From CAVSJJ01 sp963728395 (GTDB lineage Bacteria > Actinomycetota > Actinomycetes > Actinomycetales > Dermatophilaceae), in NCBI GenBank assembly GCA_963728395.1, contig CAVSJJ010000001.1, forward strand, positions 310,001 through 374,000: DNA of 64,000 nt, read 5' to 3'. How positions within the stretch are numbered: position 1 is the first letter of the stretch; each line of letters begins with the position of its first letter. The notes under the pieces were generated by a model. It searched no databases. It saw nothing but the letters and a program-made list of their open reading frames with translations, and had not been told where the DNA came from. The position numbers were made by a program, and so were the translations under genes. Positions 53,360 to 62,081 of the stretch are shown here, one piece after another.

Positions 53360-54615
53360 GCTTCACCGGCCTGACGAGCTGGCTCGACCTGTCCGAGGAC
53401 CACCCCTTCGGGATGGCGCACCTGCCCTACGGCGTCTTCTCGACACCGGGGAGCTCACCGCGGGTCGGGGTCCGGATCGGCGACCACGTCCTCGACGCCT
53501 CGGCGGTGGCGGCGCTCGGTGGCGACCCCGCCGACGGGCCGCCGCTGGCGCGGGTCTGGGCGACCGGATCGCTCAACGCCTTCCTCGCCCTCGGCCGGCC
53601 TGCCTGGCGGACCGCACGCGAGTGGCTCACCGAGATCCTGCACGACGAGGCTCACCGCGAGGGGGTGGTGCCGCACCTCGTCCCCGTCGAGGACGTGAGA
53701 ATGCACCTGCCCATCGAGGTCGCCGACTACGTCGACTTCTATGCGAGCGAGCACCACGCGACCAACGTCGGTCGCATCTTCCGGCCGGACTCCGAGCCCC
53801 TGACGCCGAACTGGAAGCACCTGCCCATCGGCTACCACGGCCGCTCCGGGACGGTGGTCGTCTCCGGCACGGACATCGTGCGGCCGAACGGCCAGCGCAA
53901 GACGCCTGACCTTTCGGCCCCGGCCTTCGGCCCGAGCGTCCGGCTCGACATCGAGGCCGAGCTCGGCTTCGTCGTCGGCGGCGCGACCCGGCTCGGGGAG
54001 CCGGTGTCGGTGGCCGAGGCGGAGGACCACCTCTTCGGCGTCGTCCTGCTCAACGACTGGAGCGCCCGCGACATCCAGGCCTGGGAGTACGTGCCGCTCG
54101 GCCCCTTCCTCGGCAAGTCGTTCGCGACGTCGGTCGCCGCCTGGGTCACCCCGATGGAGGCGCTGTATGCCGCCCGGGTGCCGCTGCCCGGCCAGGACCC
54201 CGAGCCGCTCCCACACCTGCGTGGCTCCGCCACCGAGAACGGCACGGGGACGGCGTTCGGGCTGGACATCCACTACGAGGTCGACTGGAACGGCACCGTC
54301 GTGTCGCACCCGGAGTACCGGGACATGTATTGGTCACCGACCCAGATGCTCGCGCACCTGACCAGCAACGGCGCGACGCTGCGCGACGGCGACCTGTTCG
54401 GGTCCGGCACCGTGTCGGGGCCGGAGAAGGACACCCGCGGCTGCTTCCTCGAGCTGACGTGGAGCGGCGCCGAGCCGGTCACTCTCGACGACGGCTCGAC
54501 CAGGGCCTTCCTCGAGGACGGCGACACCGTGACGCTGCGGGCCTGGGCCAGGGGCGCCGACGGCACCCGGATCGGGCTCGCCGAGGTCGCCGGCGGCGTC
54601 CGCCCCGCGCGCTGA
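53356..54615 (+). CDS. fahA: Fumarylacetoacetase
   Basis: This encodes 419 residues, the usual length. YVDFYASEHHATNVGRIFR and LPIGYHGRSGTVVVSGTDIV are hallmark phrases; LDIEAELGFVVGG and LLNDWSARDIQAWEYVPLG hold the metal Glu and Asp residues. It splits fumarylacetoacetate to fumarate and acetoacetate, the last step of tyrosine breakdown. Its start overlaps the upstream gene. Confidence 0.95.
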   Translation: MSFTGLTSWLDLSEDHPFGMAHLPYGVFSTPGSSPRVGVRIGDHVLDASAVAALGGDPADGPPLARVWATGSLNAFLALGRPAWRTAREWLTEILHDEAHREGVVPHLVPVEDVRMHLPIEVADYVDFYASEHHATNVGRIFRPDSEPLTPNWKHLPIGYHGRSGTVVVSGTDIVRPNGQRKTPDLSAPAFGPSVRLDIEAELGFVVGGATRLGEPVSVAEAEDHLFGVVLLNDWSARDIQAWEYVPLGPFLGKSFATSVAAWVTPMEALYAARVPLPGQDPEPLPHLRGSATENGTGTAFGLDIHYEVDWNGTVVSHPEYRDMYWSPTQMLAHLTSNGATLRDGDLFGSGTVSGPEKDTRGCFLELTWSGAEPVTLDDGSTRAFLEDGDTVTLRAWARGADGTRIGLAEVAGGVRPAR

Positions 54616-54735
54616 GGCGGCCCGCACCCACGAGAGCGTGGACCGCGGTGAGCGAGGTCTCAGCGGCCGGCCCTTCCGACGCCCCACTCCCGGCGCCACC
54701 ATCGGGGGAGAGCCTGCACCCGCCGAGGTCGCCCT

Positions 54736-55458
54736 ATGTCCGTCGCCGTCCCCTCCCCCGCGCCAGTCCGCCGCTCCACGGCGAACCCACGTGCCGCCAC
54801 GCGTCGTCGCCACGGTGCCGGATGGACGGCCCTGGGGGTCATCGAGGTGTTCGCCGCCACCGGCGCCGTGCTGGCCGACCTGTTCCTGCCCGCTGTCGTC
54901 CTCACGGCGCTGGCGGCGGTCTCGCTCCTCGTGCGCCGGGAGCGGCCGACCACCCTCGGTTTCCACCGGCTGCGGCCCCCTGGGCACCGGCTGCTGCAGG
55001 TCGCGATGCTGGCCCTCGGCTGGACCACGATGGTGTTCCTCCTCGTCATGCCGATCGTGGAGCGCGTCACCGGGTCGGCCCAGGACACCCGGGAGTTCGC
55101 CGACCTCGAGGGGGATCTGCCACGTCTGCTGCTGTTCCTCGCCCTCAGCTGGAGCCTGGCCGCCGTGGTGGAGGAGACGGCGTTCCGCGGGTACCTCCTC
55201 ACCCGGATCACCGACCTCATCGGGACCTCGGCGGTCGCCCGAGCCCTGGCCGTCCTTGCCGTCGCCGCCCTGTTCGCGCTCATCCACGGGGAGCAGGGCA
55301 GCACCGGCATGGTGCTCGTCTTCGTCGATGCGGTCTTCTTCGGCGCCCTGCGGTACGCCTTCGGCTCGCTCTGGGCGCCCGTTGTCGCCCATGGGCTGAG
55401 CAACACCCTGGGGATGACCGCCTTCTTCCTCTTCGGCCCGTTCGGCGCACCGTGGTGA
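54736..55458 (+). CDS. CPBP-family intramembrane metalloprotease (Abi/Rce1-like)
   Basis: This encodes 240 residues with six to seven membrane helices. The three CPBP motifs are present: EETAFRGYL with the catalytic Glu pair, FALIHGEQG with a His, and APVVAHGLSN with a second His. Such proteins cleave within the membrane; bacterial members act in bacteriocin immunity or surface-protein processing. The partner is unknown. The ATG at 54736 has no strong ribosome site, so the start is tentative. Confidence 0.87.
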   Translation: MSVAVPSPAPVRRSTANPRAATRRRHGAGWTALGVIEVFAATGAVLADLFLPAVVLTALAAVSLLVRRERPTTLGFHRLRPPGHRLLQVAMLALGWTTMVFLLVMPIVERVTGSAQDTREFADLEGDLPRLLLFLALSWSLAAVVEETAFRGYLLTRITDLIGTSAVARALAVLAVAALFALIHGEQGSTGMVLVFVDAVFFGALRYAFGSLWAPVVAHGLSNTLGMTAFFLFGPFGAPW

Positions 55459-55501
55459 GCCATGCCGAGCCGCTACCGCTGCGCCGAGGCGAGGGGCGGG
55501 C

Positions 55502-55870
55502 TCACCGCGCGAGCGAGGCCCCCGTCCACCGCTCGTCGTCAGTGACGTCCTCGACGACCTCGAGCCAGGCCGGGACGGGGCGCCGGGGCCCGTCCCCGGC
55601 CTCGAGCTCGGCCACGAGGGTGCCGTCCTCGTGCTCGTCCACGGCGACGCTGAGCCCATCCCGCACCGTGTGCCGCGTCTTGTGGAGCACCCGGGCCGGG
55701 AGGGTCGCCAGGAGCGCCCACTCGGCCTCGCGCACCTCCCTCAGCCGGAGCCGGGTGCCGATGACGTAGCGGTCCGAGATGGCCCGGCTCGCGAAGACCC
55801 CCTCGGGAGCGCCGGCCACGATGAAGCGGCGCTCCCGCTCGACCACTGCGTACTTCAACGAAGGTCCCAC
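55502..55870 (-). CDS. Short CYTH-like domain protein
   Basis: This encodes 122 residues. It begins with the CYTH pattern (KYAVVERERRFIV), then RYVIGTRLRLREV and HKTRHTVRDG, which match the basic triphosphate-binding strands. Ordinary CYTH proteins are 150-200 residues; this one ends early. CYTH enzymes act on triphosphates such as thiamine triphosphate or polyphosphate. The GTG at 55870 is tentative. It is convergent with the CPBP gene. Confidence 0.7.
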   Translation of the reverse strand: MGPSLKYAVVERERRFIVAGAPEGVFASRAISDRYVIGTRLRLREVREAEWALLATLPARVLHKTRHTVRDGLSVAVDEHEDGTLVAELEAGDGPRRPVPAWLEVVEDVTDDERWTGASLAR

Positions 55871-56009
55871 CCCAGGCTAGGGGCGGTGCACCCTCGACCG
55901 CCCACCGCCGCCGCGGGCCAGGCCCGACAACTCCCGGACCCAGCGCCCGTAAGGCTCCCGCAAGGTGCTGGCCGCCGCGTCGCGCGACGGCCTTTGGCAG
56001 GCTGGCCGG

Positions 56010-57053
56010 ATGCGAGTCCTCGTCACCGGCGGCGCCGGGTTCATCGGGTCCTGCGTCGTCGCCGCCGTCCAGGACGCGGGCGACGATGTCACCGTCCTGG
56101 ACAGCCTGCGGGCCGACGTCCACCGCGACGGGGCCCCCGCGGCGCGGGAGCGGCTGCGCCGGCGCGGCATCCCCTTGCTCGCCGTCGATGTCCGCGACAT
56201 CGTGGCGACCGAGGACGCCCTTCGCGGCGCGGACGCCGTCGTGCACCTCGCCGCGAAGGTCGGCCTGGGCGTCGACCTCGACGACATCGACGACTACGTG
56301 TCGAGCAACGACCTCGGCACCGCCGTGCTGCTGCGCGCCGCCGCCCGGGCCGGGGTGCGCCGGGTAATCCAGGCCAGTTCGATGGTCGTCTACGGCGAGG
56401 GCCGCTACCGCTGCGCCGAGCACGGCGACATGCCCGCACCCCCTCGCGAGGAGCGCCGGCTCGCCGAGGGGCGGTTCGAGCCGGCCTGCCCGAGGTGCGG
56501 CCGCGACCTGGTGCCGATGCTCGTCGACGAGGACGCGCCGATGGACCCCCGCAACACGTATGCCGCGACGAAGGTGCAGCAGGAGCACCTCGCTTCGGTC
56601 TGGGCCCGCGAGACGGGCGGCCGGGCCGTCTCGCTGCGGCTGCACAACGTCTATGGGCCGGGGATGCCTCGCTCGACGCCGTATGCCGGGGTCGCGGCGA
56701 TCTTCCGCTGCGCACTCGAGCAGGGCGAGGCGCCACGGGTCTTCGAGGACGGGGGGCAGCGCCGCGACTTCGTCCACGTCGACGACGTCGCCAGTGCCTT
56801 CACGGCCGCGCTGCGGAGCGAGGGCGGCGGGCACGCGGCATACAACGTCGGCTCGGGCGTCGTCCACACCGTCGGCGACCTCGCCACGGAGCTGGCGCGG
56901 GCCGCAGGGGGGCCCGAGCCGGTCGTCACGGGCAGCTACCGGCTCGGGGATGTCCGGCACATCACCGCGTGCAGCGACCGGGCGCGGCGCTCGCTCGCCT
57001 GGGCGGCCCGGGTACCGCTGCGCGAGGGGCTGGCCGGGCTCGGCGCCGGCTGA
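56010..57053 (+). CDS. NAD-dependent epimerase/dehydratase (extended SDR)
   Basis: This encodes 347 residues. VLVTGGAGFIGSCVV is the NAD-binding start, NTYAATKVQQEHLA holds the catalytic Tyr and Lys, and NVYGPGMPRSTPYAG and RDFVHVDDVASAF are typical of GalE-like enzymes. An inserted CPRCGRD segment near 160 with a nearby Cys pair is unusual and may bind zinc. The substrate is probably a nucleotide sugar. The ATG at 56010 lies six bases after CAGGCT. It is convergent with a two-component kinase. Confidence 0.88.
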   Translation: MRVLVTGGAGFIGSCVVAAVQDAGDDVTVLDSLRADVHRDGAPAARERLRRRGIPLLAVDVRDIVATEDALRGADAVVHLAAKVGLGVDLDDIDDYVSSNDLGTAVLLRAAARAGVRRVIQASSMVVYGEGRYRCAEHGDMPAPPREERRLAEGRFEPACPRCGRDLVPMLVDEDAPMDPRNTYAATKVQQEHLASVWARETGGRAVSLRLHNVYGPGMPRSTPYAGVAAIFRCALEQGEAPRVFEDGGQRRDFVHVDDVASAFTAALRSEGGGHAAYNVGSGVVHTVGDLATELARAAGGPEPVVTGSYRLGDVRHITACSDRARRSLAWAARVPLREGLAGLGAG

Positions 57054-57082
57054 GCCGCGGCTCGGCCCGGCCCGGCTCAGCC
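57048..57082. terminator. Candidate bidirectional hairpin between convergent genes
   Basis: GGCTGAGCC (57048-57056) pairs perfectly with GGCTCAGCC (57074-57082) across a 17-base loop. It spans the stop codons of the convergent epimerase and histidine kinase genes. There is no T-run, so it may only slow polymerase on both strands. Confidence 0.4.
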
Positions 57083-58231
57083 CCGGGCGGCGTCGACCGA
57101 CCCCGGCAGCGCTACCTCGAAGCGACACCCGCCGGGCACGTTCGCGACGGAGATCGACCCCGCGTGCGACTCGACGATGCCCTTGGCGATCGCCAGGCCG
57201 AGTCCGGCGCCCGCGTCGCGGCTGCCCCTCTCGGGGTCGGCCCGCCACCCCACCTCGAAGACCCTGGTCAGGTCGGCCTCGTCGATGCCGCCGCACTCGT
57301 CACGGACCGTCAGCCGGGTCCGCCCATCCCCAGCCCGGTCGGCGAGGACGACGACCCGCCCGCCGGGAGCCGTGTGCCGCACCGCGTTCCCGACGAGGTT
57401 GGCGAGGGCGCGGGTCAGCTCGTCACCGCTGCCCATGACGGCGAGCCGGTCACCCGCCGCCGGCGTCGCGAGCTCGAGCGCGACCTGACGCTGCGCCGCG
57501 TGGGCCTCGAGCTCGGACACGACGTCATGGGCGACCTCGACGAGGCTCACCGGGGTCGGCGGCGCGGGCGGCGCGGCGGGGACCGTGCTGACTCGCGAGA
57601 GGTCGAAGAGGTCCCCCACGAGGGTGTCGAGGCGATCGACGGTCTGGCGGATCTGCCCGAGCGCCGGACCCTGCTCGATGACCTCGTCCTCGAGCCCCTC
57701 GGCGAGCGCTCGGAGGCCGGCGAGCGGGGTCCGCAGGTCGTGCGACATGAAGGCGACGAGCTCGCGGCGGGAGGTCTCGAGGGCCCGCTCGCGAGCCTGC
57801 GACTGCGCGAGCCGGACCCGCATCGTCTCGAGCTCTCGGCTGAGGGTGACGATCTCGGCGGGCGCGGCGTCCACGGCCGGGGTCGGCTCCCACTGCTCGG
57901 AGCCCCGCTCCCCCAGGGCTCTCAGCGAGTCGGCGAGCGCCACGGTGCTCGAGGCGACCCACCGACCGAGGAGCAACGAGAGGATGACGGCGATGACGCC
58001 GGCGCAGCCGACGGCGACGAGGACGACGGTCGAGTCGTGGGTCGAGATGAACATCCGCTGGACGTTGACGACGACCGCGAGGCTGACCGCGACCACGGGA
58101 ACCAGCGCGGCGACGCCCACGAGCAGCGCGGTCGCGCGGCCACGGAGGAGGACGAGTGCCCCCACCCCGAGCAGCCCGACGGCGATGGTGACGACCGTCG
58201 TGACGACGACGATCTGCTGCATGTCGCTCAC
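57077..58231 (-). CDS. Sensor histidine kinase (HisKA family)
   Basis: This encodes 384 residues. Three hydrophobic helices span the first ~95 residues, with almost no extracellular loop, so it may sense the membrane itself. The phospho-acceptor region is FMSHDLRTPLAGLRALAEGL. The N-box is NLVGNAVRHTAPGG, and the G-boxes GAGLGLAIAKGIV follow. The GTG at 58231 overlaps the response-regulator stop (GTGA). It pairs with that regulator. Confidence 0.92.
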   Translation of the reverse strand: MSDMQQIVVVTTVVTIAVGLLGVGALVLLRGRATALLVGVAALVPVVAVSLAVVVNVQRMFISTHDSTVVLVAVGCAGVIAVILSLLLGRWVASSTVALADSLRALGERGSEQWEPTPAVDAAPAEIVTLSRELETMRVRLAQSQARERALETSRRELVAFMSHDLRTPLAGLRALAEGLEDEVIEQGPALGQIRQTVDRLDTLVGDLFDLSRVSTVPAAPPAPPTPVSLVEVAHDVVSELEAHAAQRQVALELATPAAGDRLAVMGSGDELTRALANLVGNAVRHTAPGGRVVVLADRAGDGRTRLTVRDECGGIDEADLTRVFEVGWRADPERGSRDAGAGLGLAIAKGIVESHAGSISVANVPGGCRFEVALPGSVDAARG

Positions 58232-59004
58232 GGGACCCCTCCCCCTTCCTCCTCACCGCCGGCCCCGTCCGCCACCTGTCCACCGGGGCCGGGATCGCCG
58301 GCCACGGGGTCGGCGGGCCGGCCGAACCGGTAGCCGGCCCCCCGAGCCGTGAGGAGGCGCCGGGGGTCGGAGGGGTCGGCCTCGATCTTCTCCCGAAGGC
58401 GGCGGACGTGGACGGTGACCGTTGAGGTGTCACCGAAGTCCCAGCCCCAGACCCGGCGCATCAGCTGCTCCTTGGAGAAGGTCTCGCCGGGGTGGGCGAC
58501 GAAGTAGGCGAGCAGGTCGAACTCGCGGGCGGTCAGCGAGGCCTCACGCCCCTCGATGTGGACGGTGTGCGCCCCGACGTCGACCCGCACGTCGCCGGCC
58601 TCGAGCACCCGCGGCAGCAGCGCGGTCGATCCGAGCCGCTCGCCGCGGCGCAGCAGCGCCTCGACCCGGCCGACGGCCTCGCGCGGGCTGAACGGCTTGA
58701 CCAGGTAGTCGTCAGCGCCCAGCTCGAGCCCGAGCAGCCGGTCGTCCTCCTCGCCGCGGGCGCTGAGGACGATCACGGCCGCGTGGTCGTCCTCGGCCCG
58801 GCGCCGACGCAGCACCTCCAGGCCCGACATGAGCGGCAGCATGATGTCGAGGACGACGACGTCGGGCCGTCGATCGCGCCACTGCTGCAGCGCGCTCACC
58901 CCGTCGGTCGCGAGCAGCGGCTCGAAGCCGGCCCGGCGTAGGTACGCCGAGAGCACGCTCGACACCGTCGCGTCGTCCTCGACGACGAGCACCGTGGCCA
59001 CCAT
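58228..59004 (-). CDS. OmpR/PhoB-family response regulator
   Basis: This encodes 258 residues. The receiver has VLVVEDD, phosphoacceptor D53 (VVVLDIMLP) and VKPFSPRE with the conserved Lys. The C-terminal winged helix ends in VHVRRLREKIEADPSDPRRL. A Gly/Glu-rich tail of about 25 residues is extra. The ATG at 59004 lies six bases after TACCCT (59016-59011), consistent with a leaderless transcript. It is divergent from the GT2 gene and may control it. Confidence 0.94.
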   Translation of the reverse strand: MVATVLVVEDDATVSSVLSAYLRRAGFEPLLATDGVSALQQWRDRRPDVVVLDIMLPLMSGLEVLRRRRAEDDHAAVIVLSARGEEDDRLLGLELGADDYLVKPFSPREAVGRVEALLRRGERLGSTALLPRVLEAGDVRVDVGAHTVHIEGREASLTAREFDLLAYFVAHPGETFSKEQLMRRVWGWDFGDTSTVTVHVRRLREKIEADPSDPRRLLTARGAGYRFGRPADPVAGDPGPGGQVADGAGGEEEGGGVP

Positions 59005-59126
59005 GGGTCGAGGGTATGCCGCGGTCCAGCCCCGGGACCGCCGCGCGAGGACGGGCGCCCGCCTCGTAAGGGTTTCGTCATCGCGCGGCGCCGTCCTCCC
59101 GGCCGGCAGCCGCCTAGCGTCGAAGG

Positions 59127-59777
59127 ATGGAACGCGTCGACGTCGTGCTGCCGACCCTGGACGAGGAGCAGGCCCTGCCCTGGGTGCTGTCCCGGATGCC
59201 CGCATGGGCGAGGGCGGTCGTCGTCGACAACGGGTCGAGCGACTCCTCCGCCGAGATCGCCCGGTCCTTCGGCGCACTCGTCGTCGATGCACCCGAGCGG
59301 GGCTACGGCGCGGCCTGCCATGCCGGGCTGCTCGCCGCCGAGGCGCCGCTCGTCGCGTTCGCCGACGCCGACGCGAGCCTCGACCCGGGCTCGCTGGCGG
59401 GACTGCTCGCGGCATACGAGGGGGGCGAGCACCTCGTCCTCGGCGCGCGCCGGCCGCGCCCGCGCAACGCCTGGCCGGCCCATCTTCGGCTTGCCAACAG
59501 GATTCTCGCTCACCGGGTATCGCGCCGGATCGGCACCCGGATCCTCGATGTCGGGCCGATGCGCCTCGCCCCGACCGAGGCCCTGCGGGCCCTCGACATC
59601 ACCGACCGCCGCTCCGGCTATCCCGTGGAGACCGTGGTCAGGGCCGCCGACGCGGGGTGGCGGGTGACGTCGGTGCCGGTGGACTACCTTCCTCGCGAGG
59701 GCCGGTCCAAGGTGACGGGGACGTGGCTCGGCGCCGCCCGGGCCGTCCACGACATGAGCAGGGTCCTCGCCTCATGA
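59127..59777 (+). CDS. GT2-family glycosyltransferase
   Basis: This encodes 216 residues. VDVVLPTLDEEQALPWVLSR and AVVVDNGSSDSSAEIAR are the GT2 start, and AFADADASLDPG holds the DxD metal motif. GYPVETVVRAADAGWRV is typical of dolichyl-phosphate-mannose-like enzymes, but there are no membrane helices. The ATG at 59127 lies six bases after TAGCGT (59115-59120). Its stop overlaps the start of the DUF2064 fusion gene (ATGA). Confidence 0.9.
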   Translation: MERVDVVLPTLDEEQALPWVLSRMPAWARAVVVDNGSSDSSAEIARSFGALVVDAPERGYGAACHAGLLAAEAPLVAFADADASLDPGSLAGLLAAYEGGEHLVLGARRPRPRNAWPAHLRLANRILAHRVSRRIGTRILDVGPMRLAPTEALRALDITDRRSGYPVETVVRAADAGWRVTSVPVDYLPREGRSKVTGTWLGAARAVHDMSRVLAS

Positions 59778-61114
59778 GGCGGCGGCACGCCGGCGCCGCG
59801 GTGCTCTCGGGGACGTCGGCTCGACCGGCCGGCGCGGCGGCCACGACCGGGCGTACCGACGTCGACACCGTCCTCGTCATCGCCAAGTCGCCGCGACCGG
59901 GGCGGGTCAAGACCCGCCTCACGCCGCTCTTCTCACCGGACGAGGCTGCGCTGCTCGCCGGCGCCGCGATCCGCGACACGCTGGCCGCCGCGGCCGGGAC
60001 CGGGCGCCGCACCGTCGTCGCCTGGGACGGGCCGAGGACCCCCTGGCTGCGGGGCGAGCGCCTCGAGGTCGTGGCGCAGCGGGGGAACGGCCTCGCGGAA
60101 CGACTCGAGGCGGCCTTCCGCGACGCCCTCGGCGCCGCCGAGGACCGGCCGACCCTGCTCGTCGGCATGGACACACCCCAGCTCGCGACGGCGGACCTGC
60201 TGCCCGACTGGGACGACGCGGACGCGGTCCTCGGCCCGTCCGAGGACGGCGGATTCTGGGCCGTGGGGGTGCGGCGCTACCGTCCCGGCCTCTTCGCCGG
60301 GGTGCCGATGTCGACCGACCACACCGGTCGCGACCAGCTCGCCCGGCTCCGGGCCCTCGGGCTGCGGATCCGTCTGCTGCCGATGATGCGGGACATCGAC
60401 GAGCCCGAGGACGCGGCCGTCGTCGCCGGCATCGCACCCCACACCCGCTTCGCGCGGACCTATGCCCGCATCGTGGGGACGCCGTGCCACCCCGCGACGC
60501 TGTGGGACGGCGCGCTCGGTGGCGTCCCGGTTCGGGCGACCGCGACGGGAGGCGGCACTCCCCCGTCCTTCGACGTCGCGTCGTGGAGCCGGCTGTCGCC
60601 GGTCGACGAGCTCGTCGTGAGCCGGTGCGCCGGGCCGGTCATCGACATCGGGTGCGGCCCCGGACGGTTCGTCGAGGCCCTGGCGGCACGCGGAGTACCG
60701 GCCCTCGGCATCGATGTCTCGCACGCCTCGGTCGGTCAGACGCGGGCGCGAGGTGGCTCCGCCCTGTTACGCGACGTCTTCCGCACCCTGCCGGCCGAGG
60801 GGCGGTGGCGCACCCTCCTGCTCGCCGACGGCAACATCGGCATCGGCGCCGATCCGGTGCTCCTGCTCGGCCGGTGCCGCCAGCTGCTCAGTCCCGAGGG
60901 GGCCGCCGTCGTCGAGGTCGACCCCGACGTGGGCCGGGACGAGCGGACGACCGTGACGCTGCACGGCCCGCTCGGGCGCCGATCGTCGCCCGTGCCGTGG
61001 GCGCGGGTGGGCTCGGCGGCGCTGACCCGGTATGCCGCGCAGGCCGGCCTGCTGCCCATGGAGGACTGGAACGCAGCCGGCCGGTCCTTCGTCGTCCTGC
61101 GTCCGGCGGCCTGA
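59774..61114 (+). CDS. DUF2064 (TIGR04282-type) nucleotidyl/glycosyltransferase-like domain fused to a methyltransferase
   Basis: This encodes 446 residues. The first half (about 30-235) is DUF2064/TIGR04282: VLVIAKSPRPGRVKTRLTPL, then VGMDTPQLATADLL and DAVLGPSEDGGFWAVGVRRY, related to CofC-like GT-A folds. The second half (about 255-446) is a class I methyltransferase with VIDIGCGPGRFVEALAARG. In many actinobacteria these are separate neighbouring genes, so the fusion suggests linked steps. It is coupled to the GT2 gene. Confidence 0.85.
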   Translation: MRRRHAGAAVLSGTSARPAGAAATTGRTDVDTVLVIAKSPRPGRVKTRLTPLFSPDEAALLAGAAIRDTLAAAAGTGRRTVVAWDGPRTPWLRGERLEVVAQRGNGLAERLEAAFRDALGAAEDRPTLLVGMDTPQLATADLLPDWDDADAVLGPSEDGGFWAVGVRRYRPGLFAGVPMSTDHTGRDQLARLRALGLRIRLLPMMRDIDEPEDAAVVAGIAPHTRFARTYARIVGTPCHPATLWDGALGGVPVRATATGGGTPPSFDVASWSRLSPVDELVVSRCAGPVIDIGCGPGRFVEALAARGVPALGIDVSHASVGQTRARGGSALLRDVFRTLPAEGRWRTLLLADGNIGIGADPVLLLGRCRQLLSPEGAAVVEVDPDVGRDERTTVTLHGPLGRRSSPVPWARVGSAALTRYAAQAGLLPMEDWNAAGRSFVVLRPAA

Positions 61115-61170
61115 GCCGGCCCGGGCGAGGCGCATCCCGAAGGCGCGAGCCGGCGCCGTAGGCTGCACGG

Positions 61171-62004
61171 GTGATCGAGCGCCGGCGAACCCCCGTGGAG
61201 CGGGTTCGTCGCTGGTTCGGTGCGCTGGGCTGGCGGTCGTGGACGGCGCTCGGGATCGTCGCCACGGCGTTCCTCGTCACGGTCGGCATCCGGGTCGCCG
61301 AGGCGCCCAGGACCTCCGGCGCGCAACCCGGCATGCAATGGGTGGCCGCGAGCGAGGCCGACCTGGAGTTCCAGGTACCGGTCGACTGGACGGTCGTCCC
61401 CGCCAGCGGCACCGCGGCGTCGGCCTCGGACGCCGTGTGGGCCGCGCTGCGGGACCAGACCGGCGAATCCGCGGACGCCGGGATCCCGCCGCGGAGCACC
61501 ATCGAGCTGCTCACCCGCTCCCAGGACCTCAGCTCCATCGAGGCCGTCGGGGTGACCTCGGTGCCTGTGTCCTCGATGCCGACGGTCGACCAAGTGGCCG
61601 CCGCCCTGAAGCAGGCGGGGGTCGAGCACGACGCGCCGACCGCCGTATCCACCCCGCTCGGTCCGGGCATCACCTGGACGACGGTCGCGGACAATCCGGG
61701 CGGTCCGGTCACCCCGACGGACGGGTCCGTCACCCCGACGGGCGGTCCGGTCACCCCGACGGGCGGTCCGGTCACCCCGACGGACGGGTCCGTCCCCCCG
61801 GCGAGCGACACGGCGAGCCCCGGCCCCGGCCCCGGCCCGAGCCCGAGCGGCTTCGGGGCCACGAGCCCGATGACCGCGCACTTCCGGCACCTGCTCGTCC
61901 CGACCGGCACCGGCGTCGCCGACGTCGCATCGGTGGCCTTCACCCGCGAGCGGATGACGTCCATCTCCGAGCGGGTGCTCGCAACCCTGCGCCACCCGCT
62001 GTGA
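61171..62004 (+). CDS. Single-pass membrane protein with Pro/Thr heptapeptide repeats
   Basis: This encodes 277 residues. After a basic cytoplasmic start comes one membrane helix (about 23-43, WTALGIVATAFLVTVGI). The outer part holds a domain (DLEFQVPVDWTVVPASG) and a repeat region at 177-211 with units such as GGPVTPT and DGSVTPT, then PGPGPGPSPS. The last 50 residues return to folded sequence. The repeats may act as a wall-spanning linker. The GTG at 61171 lies six bases after TAGGCT. No family is recognised. Confidence 0.7.
   Translation: MIERRRTPVERVRRWFGALGWRSWTALGIVATAFLVTVGIRVAEAPRTSGAQPGMQWVAASEADLEFQVPVDWTVVPASGTAASASDAVWAALRDQTGESADAGIPPRSTIELLTRSQDLSSIEAVGVTSVPVSSMPTVDQVAAALKQAGVEHDAPTAVSTPLGPGITWTTVADNPGGPVTPTDGSVTPTGGPVTPTGGPVTPTDGSVPPASDTASPGPGPGPSPSGFGATSPMTAHFRHLLVPTGTGVADVASVAFTRERMTSISERVLATLRHPL
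61699..61803 (+). repeat. 21-bp tandem repeats encoding heptapeptides
   Basis: Five 21-bp units encode GGPVTPT, DGSVTPT, GGPVTPT, GGPVTPT and DGSVPPA. The unit size keeps the frame, so copy number may vary between strains without breaking the gene. Confidence 0.85.
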
Positions 62005-62081
62005 GAGGTCCGGTTCAGCCCGAGGACCACGCCCGCGGCGGTGCGCCGTGGCGATCCGACGGCTGGCGCGTGACACCGTGA

